Source of the DNA: Eubacteriaceae bacterium
Lineage (GTDB): Bacteria; Bacillota; Clostridia; Eubacteriales; Eubacteriaceae
Direction: 5' to 3'
DNA length: 64,000 nucleotides
NCBI GenBank assembly: GCA_012522805.1
Contig: JAAYJS010000018.1
Location: 1 to 64,000, forward strand
The position numbers and the translations under genes are program-made. The notes beneath the pieces are model-generated. The model saw only the letters and a program-made list of their open reading frames with translations. It ran no database searches and had not been told where the DNA came from. Shown in pieces: positions 28,250-37,603 of the stretch; position 1 is the stretch's first letter; each line of letters starts with the position of its first letter.

Positions 28250-29287
28250 ATGAAAATATTTTTTACTGCAGAATACGATGAAAGCGCATTAAAACCTCTT
28301 TATGATATCGGCGAAGTTGTTAAAGATGGTTGGGCCATCGGCTTGCCGAAGATGGAAGAGGATGAGTTTGCAAAAAAATCACAGGATGCGGACATCATCA
28401 TCACCAGCTACGATGATGTGACCCGTAAAGTCATTGAAAATGCACCCAACCTGAAACTCATTGCTTGTACAAGGGCAACCCCTGTCAATGTGGACATGGA
28501 AGCCGCAAAAGAAAGAAATATTCCTGTTCTTTATACACCGGGTCGCAACTCCGACACTACGGCAGAAATGACCATCGGGCTGATGTTGGCGATTGCTAGG
28601 AAAATTCCCATGGCTTATAAAGCCTTAAAGGAAGGTGAATTCACCGCAGATCCCAGCGCCGTTAAAGAAACCAAAGAAGGCTTAAAAGTCGATATGGTTT
28701 GGGATATGAAACCGGGATCCCCCTATGTGGTTTTCAAAGGGACCCAATTAAAAGGTAAAAAATTAGGCATAGTTGGCTACGGTAGCATTGGTAAACGGGT
28801 CGGACACATTGCCAGAGCCTTTGGGATGGAACTTTTGATTTACGACCCCTTCCTTTGCCCCATTGATATCGAAGCCATAGATGTGCGCAAGGTAGAAAAA
28901 TTAGAAGATATGATGGCGGAAGCCGATTTTGTGACCTGTCATATGAAAATTACCCCGGAAACCACCGGTATCATCAGTAAAGAGATGATTGCCAAAATGA
29001 AACCGACCGCTTACTTCATCAATAGTTCCAGAGGCGCTATTTTAGACGAGGAAGCATTGATTGAAGCTTTGCGAGAAAAGAGGATTGCCGGCGCTGCCTT
29101 CGACGTATACGCCAAAGAACCCATCGCCAGCAACCATCCTTACATTACGGAGTTAGACAATGTGGTGATCACACCGCATATTGCCGGCGCTACCGACGAT
29201 GTACTGGTCAACCACACACGACAAATCGTGGCGGATGTTCAACGCTTTGTAGAAGGGCGTTCCATGCTTTATCAATATCGCTATTAA
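28250..29287 (+). CDS. D-isomer-specific 2-hydroxyacid dehydrogenase (SerA-like)
   Basis: 345 residues. NAD-binding GYGSIGKRVG, catalytic-region INSSRGAILDEEAL (with the Arg of the family further upstream), and the terminal His in VVITPHIAGATDD. It reduces or oxidises a 2-keto/2-hydroxy acid with NAD(H). It starts 10 bases after the kinase, with GGAGG. In this cassette it probably acts on a phosphorylated or free sugar-acid intermediate rather than serving serine synthesis. Confidence 0.9.
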   Translation: MKIFFTAEYDESALKPLYDIGEVVKDGWAIGLPKMEEDEFAKKSQDADIIITSYDDVTRKVIENAPNLKLIACTRATPVNVDMEAAKERNIPVLYTPGRNSDTTAEMTIGLMLAIARKIPMAYKALKEGEFTADPSAVKETKEGLKVDMVWDMKPGSPYVVFKGTQLKGKKLGIVGYGSIGKRVGHIARAFGMELLIYDPFLCPIDIEAIDVRKVEKLEDMMAEADFVTCHMKITPETTGIISKEMIAKMKPTAYFINSSRGAILDEEALIEALREKRIAGAAFDVYAKEPIASNHPYITELDNVVITPHIAGATDDVLVNHTRQIVADVQRFVEGRSMLYQYRY

Positions 29288-29305
29288 GCTGAAAAAGGAG
29301 AAAAG

Positions 29306-29968
29306 ATGTTATTACAAAAAGAAAGAGAAGATGTTGTTAAATATTGCCAAATGTTGATTACCCATGGCTTGACAAAGGGAACCGGCGGCAATATCAGTAT
29401 TTTAAACAGAGAAAAAGGCATGTTCGCCATGAGTCCCAGCGGTATCGACTATTTCGAAACCGAACCTGAGGACATAGTCGTCATCGATTTGGAAGGCAAG
29501 ATTGTTGACGGGAAGAGAAAGCCCTCCAGCGAGCACGAATTGCACAGGATCTTTTATGTTAGAAGAGATGATATCAATGCTGTTGTACACACACACTCCG
29601 TTTACAGCACCGTCTTGGCGACCTTAAGAGAAGGCCTTCCCGCGTCCAGTTACTTGGTAGCTTTTTCCGGATACGATGTTCGTTGCGGAGAATACGCCTC
29701 TTTCGGCTCCATGGAGTTGGCTGAAAACACCTTTAAGGCTATGGAAGGCCGCTACGCTGCTTTCATGGCAAACCATGGTTTAATTACAGGTAGTAAAGAT
29801 ATTCTCAATGCTTTTAATATTGCAGAACAAATCGAACAATGTGCTGAAGTTTATGTAAAAGCAAGAAGTATCGGCACACCGGTTATCTTAGATGAAGCGG
29901 AAATGGAAAAAATGATTTATAAATTCAATCATTCCTATGGTCAAAGAAAATCAAAAGATTCCGAATAA
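29306..29968 (+). CDS. Class II aldolase/FucA-AraD family protein 1
   Basis: 220 residues. The Gly-rich GLTKGTGGNISI phosphate site, the Glu of SSEHELH, zinc histidines in VVHTHSVYST and the later His in NHGLITG are all in place. Family members cleave fuculose-1-P or related ketose phosphates, or epimerise ribulose-5-P. It follows the dehydrogenase by 18 bases after an AAGGAG. Followed by a hairpin. Exact substrate unknown. Confidence 0.92.
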   Translation: MLLQKEREDVVKYCQMLITHGLTKGTGGNISILNREKGMFAMSPSGIDYFETEPEDIVVIDLEGKIVDGKRKPSSEHELHRIFYVRRDDINAVVHTHSVYSTVLATLREGLPASSYLVAFSGYDVRCGEYASFGSMELAENTFKAMEGRYAAFMANHGLITGSKDILNAFNIAEQIEQCAEVYVKARSIGTPVILDEAEMEKMIYKFNHSYGQRKSKDSE

Positions 29969-29989
29969 ACTTGACTTCTCATAGAGTTG

Positions 29990-30020
29990 TGGCAGCCCGA
30001 TCCTTCAGATCGGGCTGCCA
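29990..30020 (+). terminator. Intercistronic terminator between the two aldolases
   Basis: TGGCAGCCCGATC-CTTCA-GATCGGGCTGCCA then CTTTTCC; strong 13-bp stem with a short T-run, so attenuation is plausible. Confidence 0.75.
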
Positions 30021-30062
30021 CTTTTCCAAGGGGACAAGGTCAGTCGAAAAACAGGAGTAAAG

Positions 30063-30716
30063 ATGCGAGAATTAGAGACAAGAAAAGCCATCATCGATGC
30101 TTGCCTTTGGATGGAAGCCACCGGTATGGCCATTGGCACTTGGGGCAATATCAGCATGCGCATAGAAGACAACCAAATGTTGGTCACCCCCAGTAAAATA
30201 GCCTACGACGCCCTACAACCCACCGATTTGGTTGTCGTCGATCTAGAGGGCAACCAACTGGAGGGAAAGCGGCATCCTACCTCTGAAATGCATCTCCACC
30301 GTTTACTTTACAAACACCGTGCCGATGTCAATGCCATCGTCCATTGCCATCCTGTCTATGCATCGGCAGTTTGTGCTAGTGGTGGGGGCATTCCGCCCAT
30401 TTTAGAAGAAATGAGCCAAATGATAGGCGGCGAAATCCCCATAACCGAGCGGTATATCAACGCAGGGGAGCATTTATTGTTGGCAGAGGAGACTGTCAAA
30501 GCTTTGGGAAATAAAAATGCGGTGCTGATACGCAATCACGCACCGGTCTGTGTGGGAAGAGACCTCGAGGAAGCCAAAGTTTGTTGTCAGGTGACTGAGA
30601 AAGCCGCTAAATGTTATTTAGCATTAAAAGGGGGAATGGCAATACACACCATTCCGAACTCTTTGGTTCAAGCGGAGAGGGAACGATTTTTAACCCGTTA
30701 CGGAAACGAACATTAA
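30063..30716 (+). CDS. Class II aldolase/FucA-AraD family protein 2
   Basis: 217 residues, paralogous to the gene upstream: MAIGTWGNISMR, PTSEMHLHR, zinc site IVHCHPVYAS and RNHAPVCVG. It differs in having Cys-rich C-terminal residues (KVCCQVTEKAAKCY). Preceded by AGGAG. The two aldolases share perhaps a third of their residues, so they may have distinct substrates or steps. Confidence 0.9.
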   Translation: MRELETRKAIIDACLWMEATGMAIGTWGNISMRIEDNQMLVTPSKIAYDALQPTDLVVVDLEGNQLEGKRHPTSEMHLHRLLYKHRADVNAIVHCHPVYASAVCASGGGIPPILEEMSQMIGGEIPITERYINAGEHLLLAEETVKALGNKNAVLIRNHAPVCVGRDLEEAKVCCQVTEKAAKCYLALKGGMAIHTIPNSLVQAERERFLTRYGNEH

Positions 30717-30720
30717 AAAG

Positions 30721-30748
30721 AAAAACGGAGCACAACACTCCGTTTTTT
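30721..30748 (+). terminator. Terminator of the aldolase cassette
   Basis: AAAAACGGAG-CACAACA-CTCCGTTTTTT. Confidence 0.9.
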
Positions 30749-30895
30749 CATGTCTGATTTTTCAATGGGAATGGGAATCGGATCGCAGTGATTGACGAAT
30801 ACATCCGCAAACGGGTATTGTCCAGTGTTCGAGAAAAGAGCAGCTACAAGACATTAAAGTTTCTAGAAGGGCCATCCTTTCATTAAAAGAGTGTC

Positions 30896-30924
30896 TTGAC
30901 AAAGAGAAAACAAAGCTTTATAAT
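30896..30924 (+). promoter_or_regulatory. Consensus promoter of tRNA-Asn copy 2
   Basis: Perfect TTGACA, 17-base spacer and TATAAT, 11 bases before the tRNA. Confidence 0.9.
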
Positions 30925-30935
30925 ATCTATGCTAT

Positions 30936-31010
30936 TCCTCAGTAGCTCAACGGTGGAGCACTCGGCTGTTAACCGATAGGTTGTTGGTTCGAATCCAACC
31001 TGGGGAGCCA
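30936..31010 (+). tRNA. tRNA-Asn (GTT), copy 2
   Basis: 75 bases; acceptor TCCTCAG/CTGGGGA (one T-G wobble), D stem GCTC/GAGC, anticodon GTT, T arm GTTGGTTCGAATCCAAC and encoded CCA. Fully paired and clearly functional. Confidence 0.95.
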
Positions 31011-31511
31011 TTTTTTTGCAAATCTAAACCAGTCAAAACTATACTAAAAGGTGTTTTACAATTTTACCATGGGATTCGGTGCAGTTGTAAGCGATGATGA
31101 TTAGATCGTCATCGATATAGACGGTGTTGATAAAGGACCGGAACGGTAGTTCTCGGTTCTTTTTTTATTGTGTTGTCCATCTCGAGGTTACACCATGCTC
31201 TCAAAATCCTGAAGATATGGGATCTTCAGCGATGAATGGCGATGGAATCGAGAAAAGTGCCAATATTGAGAATGTTATGGCATAAGCAGATTGAATCGGC
31301 AAGGACAACATCGATGAACTAGTGACAGTATTCGTGTCAGTATAAAAATTTATGTTGTGATGGATGTCATGGAAGACTCATTAGAATTACCGGTGTTGCA
31401 GCTTAAGTACATTGCTACCGTTTTATTTGAAGTTTAAAAATAGAAAAAAATTGCAAAAAACAAACACTTCTCGTGCGAGGAGTTTTATCCGTAAACAAGT
31501 TGTCGAGCCGA
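31011..31511. other. Gap with a terminator-like hairpin and decayed coding scraps
   Basis: GACCGGAAC...GTTCTCGGTTC followed by TTTTTTT (31135-31168) is a clear plus-strand terminator with no intact gene before it. Between about 31200 and 31350 one plus frame reads ANIENVMA-stop-AD-stop-IGKDNIDELVTV, protein-like but broken by stops. This suggests an eroded gene; no family is recognised. Confidence 0.4.
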
Positions 31512-31892
31512 TTATTCAAGAATGAGTGGCTCAAAAACAGTGTACCAAAATACATTATAATCATCAATATCACCGTAGAGGATTTCATCGGGTATATATT
31601 TGATTTCAGAATCATCAACATTAAAAAGCCCTTGTTGTCCCTTAACCGGCAGGGGATAGATGGGGCGCGGGTCGGTGAAAACCCACTCGAAGTCGCGATC
31701 ACCTTTTCTAATAACGTCTACCAAGTTGACTACTACCAAGGCATGTCCTGGTATCGTGCCAGAGACTTTTTTCGCAGTAGCGCAAATCAAAAGATCGCCC
31801 CGGTGGTGTGTACGCCAAGTACGATACTCAATGGTCTTTTCGCCTGACAAGACCTCTAAGGCATAACCTGGCCATAAAGATAGTGCTTTCAT
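31512..31892 (-). CDS. ASCH-domain protein
   Basis: 126 residues. It begins MKALSLWPGYALEVLSGEKT followed by IEYRTWRTHHRGDLLICA, the ASCH (PUA-like fold) signature in which a GEKTxExR loop and a GD turn form a putative nucleotide/RNA-binding cleft. GGGAGAT lies 5 bases upstream of ATG. It stands alone, and the biological role of such small bacterial ASCH proteins is poorly defined. Confidence 0.85.
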   Translation of the reverse strand: MKALSLWPGYALEVLSGEKTIEYRTWRTHHRGDLLICATAKKVSGTIPGHALVVVNLVDVIRKGDRDFEWVFTDPRPIYPLPVKGQQGLFNVDDSEIKYIPDEILYGDIDDYNVFWYTVFEPLILE

Positions 31893-32411
31893 AAGCTATC
31901 TCCCAAAATCTATTCTTCATCGTGCATCAAAGATCAATGAAAAAATTAATATAACGAATTACGGCATTGAATACTACTAGAATATCAAAACACTTGTTAC
32001 AAAGCAAGGAATGCAGCGACTAAGCAACTGTTTGATTTTGGCTTCGAAAGTGTAATGTTTTTTTGATGTCTTATACGGACGACGTTAATCTTTACCGATC
32101 TTTGCGATGAATTCTTTCAAACGGTAGAATGCTTGATCGTGATAAAAGAGCATCTCATCTTCTTTATGAGATCGCACCACTTTACGTTTTTCCTAAGATG
32201 CATAGACCTATCTACTCAAGCGCATACTTTTCTTTACACATATGCAGGAAAGCGGAGATTTTATCTGGTGTTTCGTCATCATAGAAAAATTTGAGACCAT
32301 TGTCCACTCGAATACAAGGAATTTTATAGCCAGCCCGGTTGTTATGATATTTGGGGCGTTTGCTACAATGAGCGTGAAAATTTGGTCGAAAATAGCGCCC
32401 AATTTTTGAAC
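31893..32411. other. Gap, largely non-coding, with coding-like minus-strand scraps
   Basis: No intact gene. The ORFs at 32208-32484 are short, overlap each other and run into the terminator of the pyridoxal-kinase gene. The only protein-like part is listed separately at 32085-32331. Confidence 0.4.
32085..32331 (-). pseudogene. Unidentified decayed coding remnant
   Basis: Two protein-like minus-strand stretches in different frames: YKIPCIRVDNGLKFFYDDET...KEKYALE and, after a frame change and stop, RKVVRSHKEDEMLFYHDQAFYRLKEF ending at TAA 32085. Composition is protein-like, but neither piece has a start and no family is recognised. Confidence 0.35.
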
Positions 32412-32456
32412 AAAAAAACAGCGATTCATTCAAGCATCTGAAAAATCGCTGTTTTG
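32412..32456 (-). terminator. Terminator after pyridoxal kinase
   Basis: AAAACAGCGATT and AATCGCTGTTTT form a 12-bp stem with T-tracts on both strands, 30 bases after the kinase stop. Confidence 0.8.
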
Positions 32457-32485
32457 TTTTTAATTTGAGACAAAAATGGCTCAAG

Positions 32486-33361
32486 TTAAACGCTTGATTG
32501 AGCTTCGTCGAGCAGATCGATCAGTTTCGGTAGCATTTTTTCAAACTTAACACCGTACCAATGGTCTGCGTCTTTTTTGGTGTGTTCAATACTGGCTAAG
32601 GTAAAGTCTGCGGCAATTCTTGCGGCATCGTAGATAGACAAGCCGTTCATCAATGCGCCGACAAAGGCAGAGGCATAGACATCGCCGGTGCCGTGGCAAC
32701 CTTCGGCAAAACGTTTATGTTCGTAATAACTCTCTTTTCCATCTTCAACGACGATGACACCGGTTTTTTCCGGCTGGTAGCCGACACCGGTTAGTATGAC
32801 GGTACCGGCACCGATGGCAACGAGTTTACTCAGCAGTTCATCGATATAAGCTCGATCGTACTCTGTTTTAAAGTCCATGCCGGTCATAAAGCAAGCTTCG
32901 GTGATATTGGGTATGATGATATCCGCCTTAGAACAGAGGGTCATAATAGCCTTGACATAGGTGTCGTCGAAACCGGCATACAATTCGCCATGATCCGCCA
33001 TAGCGGGGTCGACGATTTTTAGTCCGGTGGGTTTATTGACCCTGTTCATGACGTCAATCACATAATCGATTTGCTTGGTACTGCCTAAGTAGCCGGTATA
33101 GATCGCATCGAAATCGATGTTTTCCTTTTCCCAATGGCTGACGATAGAGGGGATATCTTCGGTTAAATCTCTAAATGTATACCCTGTAAAGCCACTGGTA
33201 TGGGTGGAAAGCACTGCAGAAGGTAGGACAGAGGCTTCTACACCGCAAGCGGAAATAATCGGCAAGGCAACGGTCAGAGAACATTGGCCGACACAGGAAA
33301 TATCTTGTATGGTGAGAATTCTTTTATCTGTCAATTCTATACCATCCTGCAGGTTTCGCAT
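32486..33361 (-). CDS. Pyridoxal/pyridoxamine kinase (ribokinase fold)
   Basis: 291 residues. It begins ILTIQDISCVGQCSLT, as in PdxK/PdxY proteins, contains IIIPNITEACFMTG and the anion-hole/catalytic GCHGTGDVYASAF (GTGD, Asp as base). It phosphorylates pyridoxal, pyridoxamine or pyridoxine to give PLP precursors. The start overlaps the end of nifU by 25 bases, the third gene of a nifS-nifU unit. NifS is PLP-dependent, so the linkage makes biochemical sense (inference). Confidence 0.9.
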   Translation of the reverse strand: MRNLQDGIELTDKRILTIQDISCVGQCSLTVALPIISACGVEASVLPSAVLSTHTSGFTGYTFRDLTEDIPSIVSHWEKENIDFDAIYTGYLGSTKQIDYVIDVMNRVNKPTGLKIVDPAMADHGELYAGFDDTYVKAIMTLCSKADIIIPNITEACFMTGMDFKTEYDRAYIDELLSKLVAIGAGTVILTGVGYQPEKTGVIVVEDGKESYYEHKRFAEGCHGTGDVYASAFVGALMNGLSIYDAARIAADFTLASIEHTKKDADHWYGVKFEKMLPKLIDLLDEAQSSV

Positions 33362-33771
33362 TCAGCACAATTGGGGAACAAGCTTTTGTCGTATGGAATG
33401 TTGTTTCGCTCATAATAATTTTGGATTGCTGCTTTCAGAGCTTCCTCCGCTAGGACAGAACAATGTATTTTAGGAGCAGGAAGTCCACCTAAGGCCTCCA
33501 CGACTTCACGATTGGTTAAGGTCATCGCCTCTTCTAAGCTTTTACCCTTTACCATTTCCGTTGCAATGGATGAAGTGGCTATCGCTGCGCCACAGCCAAA
33601 GGTTTGAAATTTAACATCTTCGATGCGATTTTCCTTGATCTTAAGGAAAAATTTCATGATATCTCCACATTTTACATTGCCAACCTCTCCCACGCCATCG
33701 GCGTCGGGAATTTCACCCACATTGCGTGGGTTAGTAAAATGATCCATTACTTTTTCACTGTATAAAGACAT
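33337..33771 (-). CDS. nifU: NifU/IscU-type Fe-S cluster scaffold
   Basis: 144 residues. Three scaffold cysteines are visible: GNVKCGDIMKF, FGCGAAIATSS and KIHCSVLAEEA. The C-terminal tail adds NCAECETC, as in the NifU-like scaffolds of clostridia. It assembles [2Fe-2S]/[4Fe-4S] clusters with sulfur from NifS, whose gene ends 12 bases upstream. Confidence 0.95.
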   Translation of the reverse strand: MSLYSEKVMDHFTNPRNVGEIPDADGVGEVGNVKCGDIMKFFLKIKENRIEDVKFQTFGCGAAIATSSIATEMVKGKSLEEAMTLTNREVVEALGGLPAPKIHCSVLAEEALKAAIQNYYERNNIPYDKSLFPNCAECETCRMV

Positions 33772-33783
33772 GGTTTACTCCTT

Positions 33784-34974
33784 TCAAAGTATAAAATCTT
33801 TTTCGCCTCTTACTTTTGAAACCCACACGGGGGACATCATTCGCAATTGATCGACGACTTTTGGAATTTCTTTTATCATATAGTCAACTTCTTCTTCCGT
33901 GTTCTCTTCGGATAGACTTAAACGCAGAGAACCGTGGGCTATTTCGTGGGAACGGCCGATGGCCAAAAGCACATGACTTGGATCCAAAGATCCGGAAGTA
34001 CAGGCCGACCCGGAAGAGGCATAAATACCTTTTGCGTTGAGAAGTAACAACAAGGCTTCGCCTTCGATGCCTTCAAAACAAAAGCTGACATTGCCGGGCA
34101 AACGTTTCTCTGGATCTCCGTTTAAAGCGGCGTGCTCGATGGTGGATAAACCACGAATCAGCTGATCGCGCAAGGCGGATATTTTCTGAATATTTTCCGT
34201 TAAGCGGTTCATGCTTTCTTCTAATGTGGCGGCCATACCGACAATGGCAGGCATGTTTTCGGTACCGGCACGCTTGCCTCTTTCTTGGGCCCCGCCTTCT
34301 ATTAAGGTTGCAATCGGAATACCTTTTCGGACGTATAAAGCGCCGACACCCTTAGGACCATGAAATTTGTGACCGGACAGGGATAATAGGTCGATGTTGT
34401 CGGAAACGACATCGATGGGTAAGTGGCCGACGACTTGTACCGCATCGGTGTGAAACAATACATTTTTATCATGACAGATCGCTCCGATTTCTGCAATGGG
34501 TTGAACGGTTCCGATTTCGTTGTTGGCATACATAATGGTAACCAAGCAAGTGTCTTCGCGGATAGCATCGGCGACTTGCGCCGGGTCAATTAAACCATTT
34601 TCGTGGACATCCAACAAAGTGAGTTCGAAGCCTTCTTCTTTTTCCAGTTTTTGGAGGGCATGCAGAACGGCGTGGTGCTCGAAGGCTGTGGATATGATGT
34701 GTTTTTTACCTTTTTTCTTGCCAAGTTTAGCTGCTGTAAGGATCGCTTGATTGTCGGATTCGCTCCCGCCGGATGTAAAGAGAACCTCCCGGGGAGTACA
34801 GCCAATGGCATCAGCTACGATCTCTCTTGCAGTTTGAAGCGCTTCAGCGGCTTGTTGTCCAGGCGTATGCAGGCTGGAGGGGTTGCCGTAGTGCTCTTTT
34901 AAATAGGGTAACATCGCGTTAAAAGCTGTCTCGCTCATTTTTGTCGTTGCGGCATTATCCGCATATATTTTCAT
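33784..34974 (-). CDS. nifS: Cysteine desulfurase NifS/IscS
   Basis: 396 residues from ATG 34974, with AAGGAG upstream; the track start is 10 codons earlier. PLP-site [16 protein letters not shown] with the Schiff-base Lys, the N-terminal [12 protein letters not shown], the substrate Cys loop [14 protein letters not shown]. It mobilises cysteine sulfur as persulfide for NifU, and probably for ThiS/tRNA thiolation. First gene of nifS-nifU-pdxK; no IscR is adjacent. Confidence 0.96.
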   Translation of the reverse strand: MKIYADNAATTKMSETAFNAMLPYLKEHYGNPSSLHTPGQQAAEALQTAREIVADAIGCTPREVLFTSGGSESDNQAILTAAKLGKKKGKKHIISTAFEHHAVLHALQKLEKEEGFELTLLDVHENGLIDPAQVADAIREDTCLVTIMYANNEIGTVQPIAEIGAICHDKNVLFHTDAVQVVGHLPIDVVSDNIDLLSLSGHKFHGPKGVGALYVRKGIPIATLIEGGAQERGKRAGTENMPAIVGMAATLEESMNRLTENIQKISALRDQLIRGLSTIEHAALNGDPEKRLPGNVSFCFEGIEGEALLLLLNAKGIYASSGSACTSGSLDPSHVLLAIGRSHEIAHGSLRLSLSEENTEEEVDYMIKEIPKVVDQLRMMSPVWVSKVRGEKDFIL

Positions 34975-35643
34975 AGTATTTCTCCTTACATAAATGCTTG
35001 TCATTAGAACATTTTACGTTTTTAAGGCATCTCTGTCAAGTTCGGACTCAAAAACAAATCGGCTCTTCTTAGGTTGTTAAAAAACTGAAGCCTCTTAGTG
35101 AGATTTTTTGAAAAATTGTTTATTGAATGAAAGGTTTTTCAAAGGAAAATTCTTAAAAGCGTAAGACCAATGTCTAAAAGTAAGTTCTGCAGTTGACTAC
35201 AAAGGTGGTGTGTCGAGCTGTAATCACTTATCTGTTCATCGTCTAGTTGTCGTTGACGGTAGGTTAAACAGTTTAGGTCTTGGCATGAAAAAAGCACCTG
35301 CTCGAGGTGCTCTGTGTTTATTTTGGTGGATGATGGCCATGATGTGATGGCTAGTGGTCGGATTGTTTCGGTTGCACTTTGTGATTTCGATGCCTGCCAC
35401 TTGCGGATGACAGATAACTTCTTTCCAAATTTTTCTGCCGGTTCTTGCAGCACACCGAAAATGGGAATTGTGCCATCCAAAAGTGTAAAGCGCGAACAAC
35501 CGGAATGCTGTAACTGCTTTGTAATCTTTTGCTAAATTGCGACGGTTTGCCACATCGGTAGAAAGGCATTCTGTTTGAGACTGAGGCGACCGTTTGTCAA
35601 ATAGTGTTGACAGGATTTGTTTTTGGCTGGCAGTTGTTGTATT
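34975..35643. other. 670-base gap, no intact gene; hairpin and possible eroded CDS
   Basis: AGCACCT-GCTCG-AGGTGCT (about 35291-35309) is a small hairpin. Three overlapping minus-strand ORFs occupy 35139-35569. One frame includes IPIFGVLQEPAEKFGKKLSV, which is protein-like, but none has an RBS or recognisable family. I treat it as probably decayed or non-coding. Confidence 0.35.
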
Positions 35644-36579
35644 TTATTCCTCTGACGGGTCTATGCGGTAATCGGGACGTTCCGTTTTGTTTCTGACATC
35701 CCATAGTATTCTGCCGTAGCCGGTATCGGAGACTTCCAAAACAAGGCCGTCTTCATTGGCTTGTGTTTGCAACCAAGATAAGATTTTGACTGCATTTTCC
35801 GGTGTCGCATCTCCCGGTGGTAGGGCATGTTCCATTACAAATTCCACATATTCATCATCGGGGCTTATCCAAACTTCTTGGTGATGTGTCTCATAGCTGG
35901 TTTCCGGATTGTATCCCAAAAGAAACAGCACATTAAATAGAGAGTAAAACCGACGGCCTGTCCATTGACGCGTTGGTTTTCGAGAAAAAACTTCTTGGAT
36001 AACTTGCTCACTGAGGTGATTTTTTCTACTTAAATGCGTAATGTTACAGCACCATTTGCGGCTCATGTCCATAGATTTCATCAGACCGTTCATGCCCTGA
36101 ATGGCCGGTGTTAGTGAGCTGAACACGATATCGAAAGCTTCTTTATAGCCTTCCTTTTCGATATCTAAAGTTTGAAAATCACAAGTGTGGAGGGTTGCAT
36201 TGGTTAACCCTTCCCGTTGAAGGAGTTCCATACCGTGGGCGACCATTTTTTCGGAAAAATCTAAACCGACCACGCGGCGTACTTTTTTCGCAAAAGCTGC
36301 TGCAAACTGGCCGGGACCACAACCGATATCCACAATACTATAGTTTTCTTGCAACAACCCTCTGTGTTCGAGATAGTTGATGGTGCTATCCACACGTTCG
36401 TTACCTGTTGGTTGTCTCTGTCGTTTCTTTTCCCAGACCTCTGCACGTTGATTCCATTTCTGAGGAGAGTGCTCCGGTGCACCGGCACGTTTCGATTCTT
36501 GCAAAGCGATAAAATATGTCAGATCTTCTGGTTTTGAGACGTTTGGATGGATGTTGGTTTTAATATTTAAATTTTTCAT
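35644..36579 (-). CDS. Class I SAM-dependent methyltransferase
   Basis: 311 residues. Motif I IVDIGCGPGQFAAAFA at about residue 85, motif II VVGLDFSEKMV, then FDIVFSSLTPAI. A 70-residue N-terminal extension (SPQKWNQRAEVWEKKR) and a C-terminal region typical of the corrinoid/heme-enzyme-adjacent methyltransferases of clostridia. GAGGAC lies before ATG. Acceptor unknown; isolated gene. Confidence 0.85.
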   Translation of the reverse strand: MKNLNIKTNIHPNVSKPEDLTYFIALQESKRAGAPEHSPQKWNQRAEVWEKKRQRQPTGNERVDSTINYLEHRGLLQENYSIVDIGCGPGQFAAAFAKKVRRVVGLDFSEKMVAHGMELLQREGLTNATLHTCDFQTLDIEKEGYKEAFDIVFSSLTPAIQGMNGLMKSMDMSRKWCCNITHLSRKNHLSEQVIQEVFSRKPTRQWTGRRFYSLFNVLFLLGYNPETSYETHHQEVWISPDDEYVEFVMEHALPPGDATPENAVKILSWLQTQANEDGLVLEVSDTGYGRILWDVRNKTERPDYRIDPSEE

Positions 36580-36673
36580 GCCGCATGTCCTCTCCGGTTA
36601 AATTGCTATTTTCATTCTTGTATAGCCTTTGAATTGTGTGAATACAGTCATTTTCAGAGCAGCGTTTCCGCGA

Positions 36674-37603
36674 TTATAAAAACATAGGGGTAGATAGGTA
36701 GCGGTCTCCGGTATCCGGCAAAAGGAAAACAATGGTTTTACCGGAATAATCCGAACGTTTTGCCAATTGAATGGCGGCATGCATCGCTGCCCCGGAAGAG
36801 ATGCCCACTAAAAGCCCTTCCAAGTGTCCAATTTGTCTACCGGTAGCAAAGGCATCTTCATTGGAAACCCTGATGATGTCGTCATAAATCTCGGTGTCCA
36901 ACACTTCGGGAATAAAACCGGCACCGATCCCCTGAATTTGGTGTGCACCGGCAGTCCCGTCGGTTAAGACCGGCGAATCTTCAGGTTCTACACCAACGAT
37001 TCGAACATTTTCGTTTTTAGATTTTAAATATTGCCCCACACCGGTAATCGTACCTCCGGTACCGATGCCGGCGACGAAAACATCGACCTGACCTTCGGTA
37101 TCTTCCCAAATTTCCGGACCGGTGGTTTGATAATGAATTTCAGGGTTTGCCGGGTTTGTAAATTGTCCGGGAATAAAGGCGTCGGGCAATTCCTTCGCTA
37201 AAGCTTTCGCACGATCGATGGCACCTTGCATACCCTTGGCACCTTCTGTCAACACCAGCTCTGCTCCGTAAGCTGTCATGAGTTGCCGGCGCTCAACACT
37301 CATCGTATCCGGCATGACGATGATCAGAGGATAACCTCTAATAGCAGCAACCGATGCTAAACCAATACCGGTATTGCCGGAAGTAGGTTCAATGATAACG
37401 GAATGGGGGGTTAAAAGACCTTTTGCTTCGGCATCGTCCAGCATGGCTTTGGCAATGCGGTCTTTCACAGAACCTGCGGGGTTGTAGGATTCTATTTTAG
37501 CTAGGATACGGGCCTTTAAGTTGAATTTTTTATTTAGTCTGTTGAAGGCCACCAATGGGGTGTTGCCGATGAGTTCTTCGGCAGATGAAAATATTTTAGA
37601 CAT
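36674..37603 (-). CDS. cysK: Cysteine synthase A (O-acetylserine sulfhydrylase)
   Basis: 309 residues. PLP-lysine motif YNPAGSVKDRIA, the substrate loop PTSGNTGIGLA, the phosphate-binding GIGTGGTITGVGQYL and the C-terminal PDTGDRYLSTPMF. Makes cysteine from O-acetylserine and sulfide. Preceded by AAGGAG. No T-box or SAM/S-box element is visible in the short leader. Confidence 0.96.
   Translation of the reverse strand: MSKIFSSAEELIGNTPLVAFNRLNKKFNLKARILAKIESYNPAGSVKDRIAKAMLDDAEAKGLLTPHSVIIEPTSGNTGIGLASVAAIRGYPLIIVMPDTMSVERRQLMTAYGAELVLTEGAKGMQGAIDRAKALAKELPDAFIPGQFTNPANPEIHYQTTGPEIWEDTEGQVDVFVAGIGTGGTITGVGQYLKSKNENVRIVGVEPEDSPVLTDGTAGAHQIQGIGAGFIPEVLDTEIYDDIIRVSNEDAFATGRQIGHLEGLLVGISSGAAMHAAIQLAKRSDYSGKTIVFLLPDTGDRYLSTPMFL

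Noticed and set aside
26140-31010. Genomic island between tRNA-Asn copies
   Set aside because: No integrase, no excisionase and no atypical composition seen; the tRNA copies differ at eight positions and are not att-like identical ends.
32208-32484. ORFs 32208-32429 and 32212-32484 as genes
   Set aside because: They overlap each other and run through the terminator of the pyridoxal-kinase gene.
35139-35569. Genes at 35139-35569
   Set aside because: Three overlapping ORFs on one strand and one on the other, no RBS, no recognised domain; treated as gap.
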